Shown here in pieces: positions 35,221-44,265 of a DNA stretch of 64,000 nucleotides. A program made the translations under genes and the position numbers. The stretch comes from Xylophilus sp. GW821-FHT01B05 (lineage in GTDB: Bacteria; Pseudomonadota; Gammaproteobacteria; Burkholderiales; Burkholderiaceae_C). Positions within the stretch are counted from its first letter, which is position 1. Every line of letters starts with the position of its first letter. Location: positions 2,852,001 through 2,916,000 of the forward strand of contig CP152408.1 in the NCBI GenBank assembly GCA_038961845.1, written 5' to 3'. The notes beneath the pieces were generated by a model. That model ran no database searches and was not told the origin of the DNA. It saw nothing but the letters and a program-made list of their open reading frames with translations.

Positions 35221-35631
35221 TTAGCTAAAGAAGTCTTGACCGAGTGTTCCTGCGAGCCGCTCCTTGAGGCCAGACGAGAACTCACGAACGACGGGAAACG
35301 GGCTCTGAAAGAGCTTGATGTTGTGGATGAGGCCAGCCTCATTCCGAGTGATGATGGTGATGCCGGCGATCGGCTTGCCAGCGTGGGTGGCATCCCACTC
35401 AAGGTAAGTCTTCGCACCGTCAACCGTCTCCGCCGTGAACGCGAAGTGTTCGTACATCGTGCTCGTCGCGGTAAAGAACGCCCCGATCAGTGCCGGGCCG
35501 ACCACGGCCTTGCTGAGGGCTGAGGTCTGAAGGCTGGCGTCAGCGGTGAACGACGTTGCGAAGTCGCTCGTTCCTTTCTTCTTGACGATTTGCATCCATG
35601 CCGTTCCCGGCGTGCTGGTGTCCGTAGTCAT
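35221..35631 (-). CDS. NTF2-like (SnoaL-type) family protein
   Basis: This 136-residue protein fits the nuclear transport factor 2-like cone fold, with an N-terminal helix, a FATSFTADASLQTSAL segment, YEHFAFTAETVDGAKTYLEW strands and a C-terminal helix. Members act as isomerases, cyclases or small-molecule binding proteins in catabolic and antibiotic pathways. It lies 63 bp upstream of the tautomerase and 48 bp downstream of the alpha/beta hydrolase in one direction, so it probably shares their transcript. No catalytic residue can be assigned from the sequence alone. Confidence 0.75.
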   Translation of the reverse strand: MTTDTSTPGTAWMQIVKKKGTSDFATSFTADASLQTSALSKAVVGPALIGAFFTATSTMYEHFAFTAETVDGAKTYLEWDATHAGKPIAGITIITRNEAGLIHNIKLFQSPFPVVREFSSGLKERLAGTLGQDFFS

Positions 35632-35679
35632 TGCAATTTCCTGTCTAGTGTCTGTGTCTTCGTTGAGGGCGCGCGCATG

Positions 35680-36573
35680 CTATTTCTCGAGGTGCGCGAT
35701 GAGAAACTCGCCAGCTCTCTGCAGCGCGTCGTGGGCCTGAGGCAAGGAGCCTGTCTGAATGTGCCAAACGTGCAGCATCTCCGGCCAGACCTCAAGGCGG
35801 GACTCGCCGCCGGCCGCGCGCACCTTTCGGTCAATTTCAATCGCGTCGTCGAGAAGTACTTCGTCGCTTCCGACGTGGATGAGCACAGGAGGAAAACCGT
35901 GCATGTCGGCGAACATGGGCGAGATGCGCGGATCCTTCAAATCGTGCTTGCCAGCGTAGGCCTCGACCATCTCCCGCATCGCGCTCGCGTTGACCATGGG
36001 GTCGCGGTCGGCCAACTGCGTCAACGAGGGCAGCGTCAGTGTTAGGTCTGCCCATGGGCTAATCAGTAGCGCTGCTCGCGCGTCCTTATGGCCCTTCGAG
36101 GATGCGTAGGCAAGAAGGTTGAGAACCATGCCACCGCCACTGGAGTCTCCTGTCACGGCGAACGGCTTGCCAAGCGCACGCACTGCTTCGTAGCCGCGGA
36201 TGGACTCGTCGTAGGAAGCGGGAAATGGATGCTCGGGTGCCTTGGAGTGGTCCAGAACGATGACCTGGGACTTGGCTGCTCGAGACAGCTCTCCGAGCAT
36301 GCCCACATGCGAGGCCGGAGAGCCAGCCACCCAGCCACCACCGTGGAAATGGTAGATGACCCGGTCTTTGGACGCGCCGGGAGCCGTAATCGCCACAGCG
36401 GCTACGCCACCGAGTTCGGTCGGCTCGATGCTTAGGTCAGCCGCGGGCGGGTTTGCTTGTGAAATCGCCTCCATGCCGACGCGGAGCGTCTCGATTGTGT
36501 TTACGGGATGCGCAAAATTGAAGGCGAACATCGCATCGCGCAGCTTGCGGATGGAAGATGAGTCATAGGTCAT
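35680..36573 (-). CDS. Alpha/beta hydrolase of the hormone-sensitive lipase family
   Basis: This 297-residue esterase has the HSL signature HGGGW for the oxyanion hole, the nucleophile elbow GDSSGG, an acid residue in HVGSDEVLLDD and a catalytic His in EMLHVWH. It has no signal peptide and should act in the cytoplasm on short- to medium-chain esters. It is 8 bp downstream of the secreted MBL hydrolase gene and shares its orientation, so the two are probably co-transcribed. A second HSL-type hydrolase occurs at 38269. Confidence 0.92.
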   Translation of the reverse strand: MTYDSSSIRKLRDAMFAFNFAHPVNTIETLRVGMEAISQANPPAADLSIEPTELGGVAAVAITAPGASKDRVIYHFHGGGWVAGSPASHVGMLGELSRAAKSQVIVLDHSKAPEHPFPASYDESIRGYEAVRALGKPFAVTGDSSGGGMVLNLLAYASSKGHKDARAALLISPWADLTLTLPSLTQLADRDPMVNASAMREMVEAYAGKHDLKDPRISPMFADMHGFPPVLIHVGSDEVLLDDAIEIDRKVRAAGGESRLEVWPEMLHVWHIQTGSLPQAHDALQRAGEFLIAHLEK

Positions 36574-36581
36574 GGTTCAGC

Positions 36582-37565
36582 TCACTTCAGGTCGCGGAAG
36601 GTCGCCGGCACCCAGTCGTAGCCAGCGCCGGTGTCGTCCTTGCGAACACGGCCCAGGCCAGGGAACGGCATGTGGGCGGCGGCGATCATCGTTTTGTCCG
36701 CAGCGAGTGTCACCAGAAGGGCTTCACGTGTCTTGACAGCCGATTCGCTGTCCGAGTCGAAGACGATGCTGACTTCTGGGTGTGGCATCTGGACGGCCCC
36801 AACATGAGCTACGTCGCCCCAGACCAGCAGCGACTCACCCTTCGAGGAAATCGTGTAGCCGGTGTGACCGGGCGTGTGGCCGGGAATGGCATACGGCGTG
36901 ATGCCGGGGACGATTGCGTCCATGCTTTCGTACGGCTTCCATTTGCCTGCAGCGATGTAAGGCGCGGCGGCATCCTGTGCCACCGTGAAGAAGATTTTTG
37001 CTTCTTCCGGGGCCTTGGCCATGATTTCCTTCGATAGCCAGAAATCGGCGTCGGCCTTCTTCATCATCACGGTCGCGTTCGCGAAGACGCGTTTCCCGTC
37101 TTTGTAGATTCCGCCGGCATGGTCAGCGTGAAGATGGGTCAGCAGCACCAGGTCAACCTGCTCCGGCTTGTAGCCGGAGGCCTTCAAGTTCTGTACGAGC
37201 TTGCCCAGCGCGGGGCCGCCCCAGTGGCCGCCTGCACCAGCATCGATGAGAACGAGCTTGGAGCCGGTGTTGACGAGGTAGCCTTGGACGGTGGCCGAGA
37301 CGTTCTTGGGATCGTTTTGGAAGGAGCGCGCCAGGAGGGACTGGATGAGCGCTGGATCGCCATGCAGAAGGCTGGAGTCAATGCCGGCGCCGCCGTCATG
37401 GAGCGCGGTGACTTCATAGCCGCCAATCATCGCGCGATAGAAGCCCGGAGCCTGCTTGTGCTGCATCGGCGCTGCAGCTTGGGCCGGTGCTACCGCAACG
37501 AAGGTGCCAACGAATGCCAGCGATACCGCGAGCACGGCACGCGAAGTGATGGTGGAGAATTTCAT
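36582..37565 (-). CDS. Exported MBL-fold metallo-hydrolase
   Basis: This 327-residue protein has an N-terminal signal peptide (MKFSTITSRAVLAVSLAFVGTF to APAQAAA). The metallo-beta-lactamase domain has the zinc motif HLHADHAGG, further His and Asp ligands in GHTPGHTGY and WGDVAH. The family includes lactonases and other hydrolases; the sequence does not identify the substrate. The start at 37565 places ATG next to the signal peptide; in-frame upstream Met codons add non-homologous residues. It is divergent from the HxlR gene, with two operator-like dyads between them, so HxlR is the likely regulator. Confidence 0.9.
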   Translation of the reverse strand: MKFSTITSRAVLAVSLAFVGTFVAVAPAQAAAPMQHKQAPGFYRAMIGGYEVTALHDGGAGIDSSLLHGDPALIQSLLARSFQNDPKNVSATVQGYLVNTGSKLVLIDAGAGGHWGGPALGKLVQNLKASGYKPEQVDLVLLTHLHADHAGGIYKDGKRVFANATVMMKKADADFWLSKEIMAKAPEEAKIFFTVAQDAAAPYIAAGKWKPYESMDAIVPGITPYAIPGHTPGHTGYTISSKGESLLVWGDVAHVGAVQMPHPEVSIVFDSDSESAVKTREALLVTLAADKTMIAAAHMPFPGLGRVRKDDTGAGYDWVPATFRDLK

Positions 37566-37600
37566 GGTGTGTCCTAACGATCTGCCAAGATCTCTGTAGC

Positions 37601-37617
37601 ACTTGCATTTTGCAAGT
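37601..37617. promoter_or_regulatory. HxlR operator candidate, site 1 (ACTTGCA-N3-TGCAAGT)
   Basis: Perfect 7-bp inverted arms with a 3-bp spacer lie 36 bp upstream of the MBL start. A second copy lies with its centre 38 bp away. A TATTAT -10-like hexamer on the minus strand lies between the two sites. Confidence 0.6.
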
Positions 37618-37638
37618 TGTCGGATAATACCCCCTACA

Positions 37639-37655
37639 GCTTGCATGATGCAAGT
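37639..37655. promoter_or_regulatory. HxlR operator candidate, site 2 (GCTTGCA-N3-TGCAAGT)
   Basis: This site has one mismatch in the outermost base pair compared with site 1. It overlaps the -35 side of the putative MBL promoter (TTGCAT, 18 bp from TATTAT on the minus strand) and lies upstream of the preferred HxlR start at 37675. Binding at both sites would repress both genes. Confidence 0.6.
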
Positions 37656-37674
37656 GGAAATTCAGGAGAGGACT

Positions 37675-38160
37675 TTGTCGCAAACAAGACGATCGGGCTG
37701 CCCGATCAACCTGACGCTTGAGCAGATCGGCGACCGCTGGAGCCTGATCGTTATCCGCGATGTCCTGTTCACGAACAGGCGCAGCTATGGCGCCCTGCTG
37801 GAGCAAAACAAGGAAGGCATCGCCTCGAACATCCTCGCAAGCCGGCTGAAGCACCTGCTCGCGTCTGGCCTGCTGACACGGAGTTCGGATCCGAATCATC
37901 AGCAGAAAGGCATCTACAGCCTCACGGAAGCCGCCATACAGCTTGTACCTCTGCTCGCGCACGTGTCTGCTTGGGGCCTTCGGCATACACAGCCGAGCAA
38001 GGAGGAGGCTTTGCGCGCGGAGCGGCTGGAAAAGGGCGGCCCTTCACTTTGGAGCGCCCTGATGGATGAACTGCGTTACCTGCATCTCGGTGCACCGCGT
38101 CCGGCGCGCTCAGTATTGAGCGAGCTTGGGGCCGACTACGAGAAGGCAATCACAAGTTAG
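37675..38160 (+). CDS. HxlR-family winged-helix transcriptional regulator
   Basis: This approximately 161-residue regulator is in the HxlR (DUF24) family. It has Cys near the N-terminus (RRSGCPI) and the motif LEQIGDRWSLIVIRDVLF, followed by a winged helix with GIASNILASRLKHLL. The start is set at TTG 37675, with AGGAGAGG upstream. ATG codons at 37645 and 37648 lie inside the second operator dyad and are less attractive. HxlR regulators often sense electrophiles or redox state through the conserved Cys. It is divergent from the MBL-hydrolase unit. Confidence 0.88.
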   Translation: MSQTRRSGCPINLTLEQIGDRWSLIVIRDVLFTNRRSYGALLEQNKEGIASNILASRLKHLLASGLLTRSSDPNHQQKGIYSLTEAAIQLVPLLAHVSAWGLRHTQPSKEEALRAERLEKGGPSLWSALMDELRYLHLGAPRPARSVLSELGADYEKAITS

Positions 38161-38268
38161 TACGCTCTACCCACCTGTGCAGGTTCGTGTCACAGCTTTG
38201 TGCCAAAAGGTGCGCAGTTGAGTGTGCGACACACCGTCGCTTGACGGCCGCGCCTCTATGCTCGGGGG

Positions 38269-39222
38269 ATGCCCTACGACCCTTCCGTCCTGACCCCGAA
38301 GATGCGTGGCGTGATCGACGCCATGGAGCGTGCCCGCCGCCCGCCGCTGCACACGCTGTCACCCGCCGCTGCCAGAAAAGCCTACGCCGCCGGTGCCGGC
38401 GTGCTCGAAATCTCCCGCCCGGCGCTGCCGCGCGTAGAGAACTTCACCATCCCCGCCCGCGACGGCCATGCCTTGCCGGCACGCCTGTACGCGCCCACGG
38501 TGGGCACAGCGCTGCCGCTGCTGCTCTACACCCACGGCGGCGGCTTCACCATCGGCAGCATCGAGACGCACGACACGCTGTGCCGCGAGCTGGCGCGGCA
38601 GGCCGGCTGCATGGTGGTCTCCATTGACTACCGGTTGGCGCCTGAGCACAAATTCCCGACGGCGGCCCACGACGCCTGGGACGCGCTGGCCTGGATCGCC
38701 GCGAACGCCGCCACGCTCGGCGCCGACGCCACGCGGCTTGCGGTGGGCGGCGACAGTGCCGGCGGCACGCTGGCCGCGGTCAACGCCGTCCTGGCGCGCG
38801 ACGCCGGCCTGCGCCTGGCACTGCAGTTGCTGATCTACCCCGGCACGACCGCACACCAGGACACACCCTCGCACCAGCGCTTCGCCGAAGGTTATGTGTT
38901 GGGCGAGGCATCGATCACCTGGTTCTTCGACCAATACGTGCGCAACCGCGCCGACCGCGACGACTGGCGCTTCGCCCCGCTCAACGCGGACGACGTCGAC
39001 GGTGTCGCGCCCGCCTGGATCTGCCTGGCCGAATGCGATCCGCTGGTGGACGAGGGCGTGGCCTACGCCGACAAGCTGCGCGCCGCAGGCGTACCGGTAG
39101 ACCTGGAGATCTACCGCGGCGTAACCCACGAATTCATCAAGATGGGCCGCACCATCCCCGAGGCATTGGCCGCCCATGCCGATGCAGCGCGCGCGCTGCG
39201 CCAGGCCTTTTTCGGAGACTGA
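38269..39222 (+). CDS. Alpha/beta hydrolase of the hormone-sensitive lipase family
   Basis: This 317-residue esterase has HGGGF, the nucleophile elbow GDSAGG, an acid in AECDPLVDEG and the catalytic His in VTHEFIKM. All HSL-family catalytic elements are present and in order. The start at 38269 has CGGGGG-like bases upstream. It precedes the thioesterase-acetyltransferase fusion by 1 bp, so the two are coupled. Carboxylesterase activity is expected; the natural substrate is unknown. Confidence 0.93.
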   Translation: MPYDPSVLTPKMRGVIDAMERARRPPLHTLSPAAARKAYAAGAGVLEISRPALPRVENFTIPARDGHALPARLYAPTVGTALPLLLYTHGGGFTIGSIETHDTLCRELARQAGCMVVSIDYRLAPEHKFPTAAHDAWDALAWIAANAATLGADATRLAVGGDSAGGTLAAVNAVLARDAGLRLALQLLIYPGTTAHQDTPSHQRFAEGYVLGEASITWFFDQYVRNRADRDDWRFAPLNADDVDGVAPAWICLAECDPLVDEGVAYADKLRAAGVPVDLEIYRGVTHEFIKMGRTIPEALAAHADAARALRQAFFGD

Positions 39223-39223
39223 T

Positions 39224-40108
39224 ATGAGCACCGCCAACACCACCACCCGATCCGTACGGGGCGACTTCCGCTTCAGCCACCGCCTGCGCGTGCGTTGGGC
39301 TGAGATCGACATGCAGAAGATCGTCTTCAATGCGCACTACCTGATGTATTTCGACACCGCCGTGTCCGACTACTGGCGTGCGCTGGCTTTGCCTTATGAG
39401 TCGGCCATGCACTTGCTGGGGGGCGACCTGTATGTGAAGAAGGCCACGGTCGAGTACCACGCCTCGGCCCGCATCGATGACCGCCTGGACGTGGCGCTGC
39501 GCTGCGCGCGCATCGGCACCAGTTCCATGACATTTATGGGCGCGATCTTCCGGGACGGCACGCTGCTGATCGAATGCGAGCTGATCTACGTCTTCGCCGA
39601 CCCGGCCACGCAAACTTCGCGGCCGGTGCCTCCTGCGCTGCGCGCCCTCCTGCAGGACTTCGAGGCCGGTGCCACCGTGACCGAGGTCCGTACTGGCACA
39701 TGGGACGCGCTGGGCGAGCATGCCGCCAGCGTGCGCACCGAGGTCTTTGTGCAGGAGCAGGCCATTCCGGCCGAAGAAGAGTGGGACGCCGATGACGCCA
39801 CGGCCGTGCACGCCGTGGTCTACAACCGCCTGGGCCAGCCGCTGGCTACCGGCCGCCTGCTGCAGTACGCCGAGGGTGTGGGGCGTATCGGCCGCATGGC
39901 AGTGATCCGCGCCTTGCGCGGCGCCCAACTGGGCCGGGCCGTGCTCGATGCACTGGTGGCGCAGGCACGGGCGCGCGGGGACCATGAGGTGATCCTGCAC
40001 GCCCAGCGCAGCGCAGAGGGCTTTTATGCGCGGGCCGGTTTCACGCCGGTGGGCGAGCCCTTCGACGAGGTCGGCATCCCCCACATCGGCATGCAGCGGC
40101 GCCTGTAG
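39224..40108 (+). CDS. Fusion of a YbgC/FadM-type thioesterase and a GNAT acetyltransferase
   Basis: This 294-residue protein joins two domains. Residues about 15-145 are a hot-dog thioesterase with the YbgC motif VRWAEIDMQKIVFNAHYLMYFD (Asp29 in the usual catalytic position). Residues about 150-294 are an ElaA-type GNAT acetyltransferase with VFVQEQAIPAEEEWD, and the acetyl-CoA site RIGRMAVIRALRGAQLG. The pair could act on acyl-CoA and an amine in one protein, or the GNAT part may be regulatory. It follows the hydrolase gene by 1 bp. Both parts look intact. Confidence 0.9.
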   Translation: MSTANTTTRSVRGDFRFSHRLRVRWAEIDMQKIVFNAHYLMYFDTAVSDYWRALALPYESAMHLLGGDLYVKKATVEYHASARIDDRLDVALRCARIGTSSMTFMGAIFRDGTLLIECELIYVFADPATQTSRPVPPALRALLQDFEAGATVTEVRTGTWDALGEHAASVRTEVFVQEQAIPAEEEWDADDATAVHAVVYNRLGQPLATGRLLQYAEGVGRIGRMAVIRALRGAQLGRAVLDALVAQARARGDHEVILHAQRSAEGFYARAGFTPVGEPFDEVGIPHIGMQRRL

Positions 40109-40109
40109 T

Positions 40110-41483
40110 TCAGGCGGCTGGCAGGGCCCGCGGAGTCTTGCCCAGGCGGCGAAACACCAGCGCCGAGGCCAGCGTGATCACGCCCACGCAGACAAAGCTG
40201 ATGCGGAAGGCCGTGATGGCGGAGTCCACATGGCTGCCCATGGCCTGCACCAGCCCGCCGCCGATGGACACGCCCAGCCCGATGGCCAGCATCTGCACCA
40301 TGGAGAACAGGCTGTTGCCGCTAGCCGCGTCCTTTATGGACAGCCCCTTGAGCGTGACGCTGTTCATGGCCGCGAACTGCATCGAGTTGCTGGCGCCGAA
40401 GATGGCCAGGATGGCGATTTCCAGCGCCAGCGGCGTGGCCGACGAGATCAGTGCAAAGGCAGTGATCGACAAGCCCACCACCACCGTGTTCACCAGCAGA
40501 AACGCCTCATAGCCATAGCGCCTGACCAAGGGCGCGATCCAGCTCTTGGCCACGACGCCGGCCAATGCCGCGGGCAGCAGCATCAGGCCCGATTGCAGCG
40601 GGCTGTAGCCCAGCTCCAACTGCATCAACAGTGGCAGCAGAAAGGGCACGGCGGACGAGCCGACGCGGCAGACCAGGTTGCCGATCAGGCCCACGCTGAA
40701 GTTAGGCTCACGAAACAGCGACAGCCGGAACAGCGGATCGCTGCGCCGCCGCGCATAGGGCACATACAGCAGCACGGCGGCCAGGCTGAGCAGCAGCAGG
40801 CCGCCGGACCAGAACCAGGCGTGCGCGCCCAAATGCGCATCCAGCGCCAGCGAGAAGCCCACCATGCCCAGCGCCAGCAGGCCATAGCCTGCGAGGTCGA
40901 AGGCCGGCGTATCGGGCAGCGCGTCGTCGGGCAGGTGGCGCCATACCGCCAGCAGTCCGACCAGGCCAATGGGCACGTTGATGAGAAAGATCCAGTGCCA
41001 GGACACCGCCTGCACAAACCAGCCGCCCAGCGTCGGCCCGACGATAGGGCCGACCTGGCCGGCGACCGAGATCATGGCCAGGGCCGACACATACTGCTCG
41101 CCAGTCACCGTGCGCAGCACCGCCAGGCGCCCGATCGGCAGCAGCATGGAGCCGCCCAGGCCTTGCAGCACGCGCGCCAGGATCAGCTGGTTCAGCGTGG
41201 TCGCGCTGGCGCAGCAGAGCGAGCCCAGCGTAAAGATCAGGATGGCGGCGAAGTACACCCTGCGCGTACCGAAGCGGTCGGCGAGCCAGCCCGAGGCGGG
41301 TGTGAGCAGCGCCATGGTCAGGGTGTAGGCCACCACCACCGGCTGCAGCGCCAAGGGCGATACGCCAAGCGCACGCGCCATCGACGGCAGGGCCGTGTTG
41401 ACGATGGTCGTGTCCAGGGTCTGCATGAAGAAACCCGTGGCCACGATCCACAGCAGGGCCTTGTGGGATGCAAACCGACTCAT
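40110..41483 (-). CDS. MFS transporter, DHA2-type multidrug efflux
   Basis: This 457-residue membrane protein belongs to the drug:H+ antiporter-2 type. It has the early MQTLDTTIVNTALPSMA motif, the loop motif GWLADRFGTRRV and the motif C VGPIVGPTLGG. It is shorter than the MFS protein at 5740. It converges on the thioesterase-GNAT gene with 1 bp between stops. The hydrophobic substrate is unknown; a role in exporting catabolic intermediates or drugs is the family expectation. Confidence 0.92.
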   Translation of the reverse strand: MSRFASHKALLWIVATGFFMQTLDTTIVNTALPSMARALGVSPLALQPVVVAYTLTMALLTPASGWLADRFGTRRVYFAAILIFTLGSLCCASATTLNQLILARVLQGLGGSMLLPIGRLAVLRTVTGEQYVSALAMISVAGQVGPIVGPTLGGWFVQAVSWHWIFLINVPIGLVGLLAVWRHLPDDALPDTPAFDLAGYGLLALGMVGFSLALDAHLGAHAWFWSGGLLLLSLAAVLLYVPYARRRSDPLFRLSLFREPNFSVGLIGNLVCRVGSSAVPFLLPLLMQLELGYSPLQSGLMLLPAALAGVVAKSWIAPLVRRYGYEAFLLVNTVVVGLSITAFALISSATPLALEIAILAIFGASNSMQFAAMNSVTLKGLSIKDAASGNSLFSMVQMLAIGLGVSIGGGLVQAMGSHVDSAITAFRISFVCVGVITLASALVFRRLGKTPRALPAA

Positions 41484-41528
41484 GGGAAATAGGGGGAGGG
41501 CGCTGGCGGCGAATGGCGCGCGTCGCCA

Positions 41529-41600
41529 TTGCTATATTTATTATAGCTACTAGCCCAGTACTGACCTGGGCTGGAGGCGTATTTCGTCAATATTTCTTTA
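41529..41600. repeat. Dispersed hairpin repeat, copy 5 (reverse orientation)
   Basis: The layout is TATAGCTACTAGCCCAG, a 7-bp loop, then CTGGGCTGGAGGCGTATTT. It lies between the MFS start and the YgfZ stop, and its right edge touches the TAA of ygfZ (complement of 41598-41600). Confidence 0.7.
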
Positions 41601-42512
41601 GATGTCGTCCAGCAGCGCATAGGGCAGCGGCTGCAGCGCCAGCAGCGCGCCTTGCGGCGAGCCGGCGCGCAAGCTGCCGTCTGCGGCGGCGCTGGTCTGC
41701 ATCGACACCAGCAGGTCAAAGCCACCGCCTGGCGCGGCAGCGGCCTGCACCACGGTGCCGCAAGGCTGGCTGTCATCGCCCGAATGAAAGACCTCGGCGC
41801 CCACGGCGGGCTCTGCCTCTGTGTGCGCCAGATAGGCCCGGCGCTTGAGCGTGCCGCGAAACTGGCTGCGCGCCACCACCTCCTGGCCCGGGTAGCAGCC
41901 CTTCTTGAAGTTGACGCCGCCCACCGACTCGTAATTGAGCATCTGCGGCACAAAGGCATCGACCACCGGCGCCGACAGTGTGGCCACGCCGCTGGCAACT
42001 TCACCCCAGCGCCACAAGGCCGCATCCAGCGCCGGGCCGCTCGGGGCCGTGCCGGCAGGCGCCACCCACAGCGCGCGCACCTGGCCCGCCGCCGGCGGCA
42101 GCGCCACCAGGTCAACGCCTTCGGCCGGATGCGTTTTGGACCACATCGGGCCATTGGCGCCAGCGGCGGTGGCGGTATCGCCGGCCAAGCCCCACAGCGC
42201 GAAATCGGCCGTGGCATCGGTCAGCTTGGCCTTGGCGCGCATGACAAACATCGACAGGCGCTTGAGCGTGGGCGCCAGCAGGTCGCGGTTGCAGACCAGC
42301 AGCACCTCGCCCGGCGCATGCACAAAGCCAATGAAGCTCGCCTGCATGCGCCCCTTGGCCGACAGAAAAGCCGCCAGCCGCGCCTCGCCAGGTCGCAACA
42401 ACGCAAAATCTTGTGTCAATTGGCCTTGCAGAAAGGACACGGCATCGTCGCCCGCAACGCGGATGGTGCCCAGGTGGTCAAGAGGGGTGATTCCGTTCAG
42501 GGTCGCAGTCAT
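41598..42512 (-). CDS. ygfZ: Folate-binding protein YgfZ
   Basis: This 304-residue protein is the tetrahydrofolate-binding YgfZ/GcvT-like factor that supports iron-sulfur cluster enzymes such as MiaB. The signature K-G-C-Y-x-G-Q-E is present as KKGCYPGQE, and the N-terminal LDHLGTIRVAGDDAVSFLQGQLTQDF segment is typical. The start at 42512 (MTATLNGI) is preferred over 42527. The gene is divergent from mltG, with 47 bp between starts. This order is common in Burkholderiales. Confidence 0.93.
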   Translation of the reverse strand: MTATLNGITPLDHLGTIRVAGDDAVSFLQGQLTQDFALLRPGEARLAAFLSAKGRMQASFIGFVHAPGEVLLVCNRDLLAPTLKRLSMFVMRAKAKLTDATADFALWGLAGDTATAAGANGPMWSKTHPAEGVDLVALPPAAGQVRALWVAPAGTAPSGPALDAALWRWGEVASGVATLSAPVVDAFVPQMLNYESVGGVNFKKGCYPGQEVVARSQFRGTLKRRAYLAHTEAEPAVGAEVFHSGDDSQPCGTVVQAAAAPGGGFDLLVSMQTSAAADGSLRAGSPQGALLALQPLPYALLDDI

Positions 42513-42559
42513 GGGCTGAATTATCATGCTCGGTTGATGTCAGGAAGGACGCACAGGGC

Positions 42560-43612
42560 TTGAAAACACTACGTCGACTACTGGTGCTGGTCCTGCTGCT
42601 GGCGTTTGCCGCAGGCGGCGCCGCACTCTGGTGGCTGCAGGAGCCACTTCCCATGCCGTCCGACAGCGTTGATCTGTCGATAGAACCCGGGCGTACGCCG
42701 CGTGGCGTGGCCCAGGATGTGGCCAATGCCGGGGTGCGCGTCGATCCGCGCGTGCTGTGGCTGTGGTTCCGCCTGTCCGGGCAAGACCGGCTGATCCGCG
42801 CCGGCAGCTATGAGCTGGACCGCAGCACCACGCCGCGCAGCCTGCTGTCCAAACTGGTACGCGGCGACGAGGCCTTGCGCGCGGTCACGCTGGTGGAGGG
42901 CTGGAACTTCCGCCAGGTGCGCGAGGCGCTGGCCAAGGCAGAGCAACTGCGCCCCGACACCACCGGCCTGGCCGACGCCGCCATCATGGACCAGTTGCAG
43001 CGCCCTGGCGTGCCAGCCGAGGGCCGCTTCTTCCCCGATACCTATACCTATGCCAGGGGTTCCAGCGACCTGGCCGTGCTGCGGCGTGCGCTGCACGCCA
43101 TGGACAAGCGCCTGGACGCGGCCTGGGCCCAGCGCGCACCCGACACCCCATTGAAGAACGCCGACCAGGCACTGACCCTGGCCAGCATCGTCGAGAAGGA
43201 AACCGGCCGTGCCAGCGACCGTGGCCTGGTGGCCGGCGTGTTTGTGAACCGCCTGCGCATCGGCATGCCGCTGCAGACCGACCCCACGGTGATCTACGGC
43301 CTGGGCACGGCTTTTGACGGCAACCTGCGCCGCAAGGACCTGCTGGCCGATACGCCCTGGAACACCTACACCCGCACCGGCCTGCCGCCCACGCCCATCG
43401 CCATGCCTGGCCGGGCTGCGCTGCTGGCCGCCGTGCGGCCAGACCCCACGCAGGCGCTGTACTTTGTGGCGCGCGGCGACGGCAGCAGCCATTTCAGCCC
43501 ATCGCTCGACGAGCATAACCGCGCGGTCGACCAGTACCAACGCGGCGTTGCACGCGGCCTGCCACCACCAGCCCCGCGACAAGACCGCCCGCAGGGCGCA
43601 CAAGGACAATAG
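42560..43612 (+). CDS. mltG: Endolytic peptidoglycan transglycosylase MltG
   Basis: This 350-residue inner-membrane protein has one N-terminal transmembrane helix ([20 protein letters not shown]) and the YceG/MltG catalytic domain. The catalytic Glu is in ASIVEKETG, and DPTVIYGLG and [13 protein letters not shown] are family motifs. It cuts nascent glycan strands and so sets their length. The start is TTG at 42560; no suitable ATG exists before the membrane helix. It begins the operon mltG-tmk-holB-pilZ. Confidence 0.95.
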   Translation: MKTLRRLLVLVLLLAFAAGGAALWWLQEPLPMPSDSVDLSIEPGRTPRGVAQDVANAGVRVDPRVLWLWFRLSGQDRLIRAGSYELDRSTTPRSLLSKLVRGDEALRAVTLVEGWNFRQVREALAKAEQLRPDTTGLADAAIMDQLQRPGVPAEGRFFPDTYTYARGSSDLAVLRRALHAMDKRLDAAWAQRAPDTPLKNADQALTLASIVEKETGRASDRGLVAGVFVNRLRIGMPLQTDPTVIYGLGTAFDGNLRRKDLLADTPWNTYTRTGLPPTPIAMPGRAALLAAVRPDPTQALYFVARGDGSSHFSPSLDEHNRAVDQYQRGVARGLPPPAPRQDRPQGAQGQ

Positions 43613-43617
43613 CCGGC

Positions 43618-44265
43618 ATGGCAGCGCACAACGGACTCTTCATCAGCTTCGAGGGCATAGACGGCGCGGGCAAAAGCTCGCACATCGAAGGCCTGGCCGA
43701 GGCTTTTCGCACGCAGGGCAGGGCGGTGGTGCTCACCCGCGAGCCCGGCGGTACGCCATTGGCAGAAAAGCTGCGCAACCTGCTGCTGCAAGACGCCATG
43801 GACCCGCTCACCGAGTCACTGCTGGTCTTTGCCGCGCGGCGCGACCATCTACAGCAGGTGATAGAGCCGGCCCTGGCGCGCGGCGATGTCGTGCTGTGCG
43901 ACCGCTTCACCGACGCCACCTTCGCCTACCAGGGTGCAGGCCGCGGCTTTGACCTGCAGGTGCTGACCACGCTCGAGGCCTGGGTGCAGAACCCGGGCGA
44001 TGGCAGCACGCGCCAGCCAGACCTGACGCTGTGGTTCGACCTGCCGCCAGAGATTGCCGCGCAACGCCTGGCCGGCAGCCGCGTGCCCGACCGCTTCGAG
44101 GCCCAGCCCGAAGCCTTCTTCCGCAAGGTGGCAGCAGGCTATGCAGCGCGCGCCGCCGCCGCACCCCAGCGCTTCGTGCGCATCGACGCCAACAACGCGC
44201 GTGAAGACGTGGCTCGCCAGGTCCGCAGCGCCATGGCCACCCACGCAGGCTTGGTCGAATCATGA
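43618..44265 (+). CDS. tmk: Thymidylate kinase
   Basis: This 215-residue kinase converts dTMP to dTDP with ATP. It has the P-loop [12 protein letters not shown], the DR motif in [17 protein letters not shown], and a LID region near SRVPDRFE. The start at 43618 is 5 bp after the mltG stop, and the stop overlaps holB by 4 bp. The order mltG-tmk-holB is strongly conserved in proteobacteria and supports the call. Confidence 0.96.
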   Translation: MAAHNGLFISFEGIDGAGKSSHIEGLAEAFRTQGRAVVLTREPGGTPLAEKLRNLLLQDAMDPLTESLLVFAARRDHLQQVIEPALARGDVVLCDRFTDATFAYQGAGRGFDLQVLTTLEAWVQNPGDGSTRQPDLTLWFDLPPEIAAQRLAGSRVPDRFEAQPEAFFRKVAAGYAARAAAAPQRFVRIDANNAREDVARQVRSAMATHAGLVES

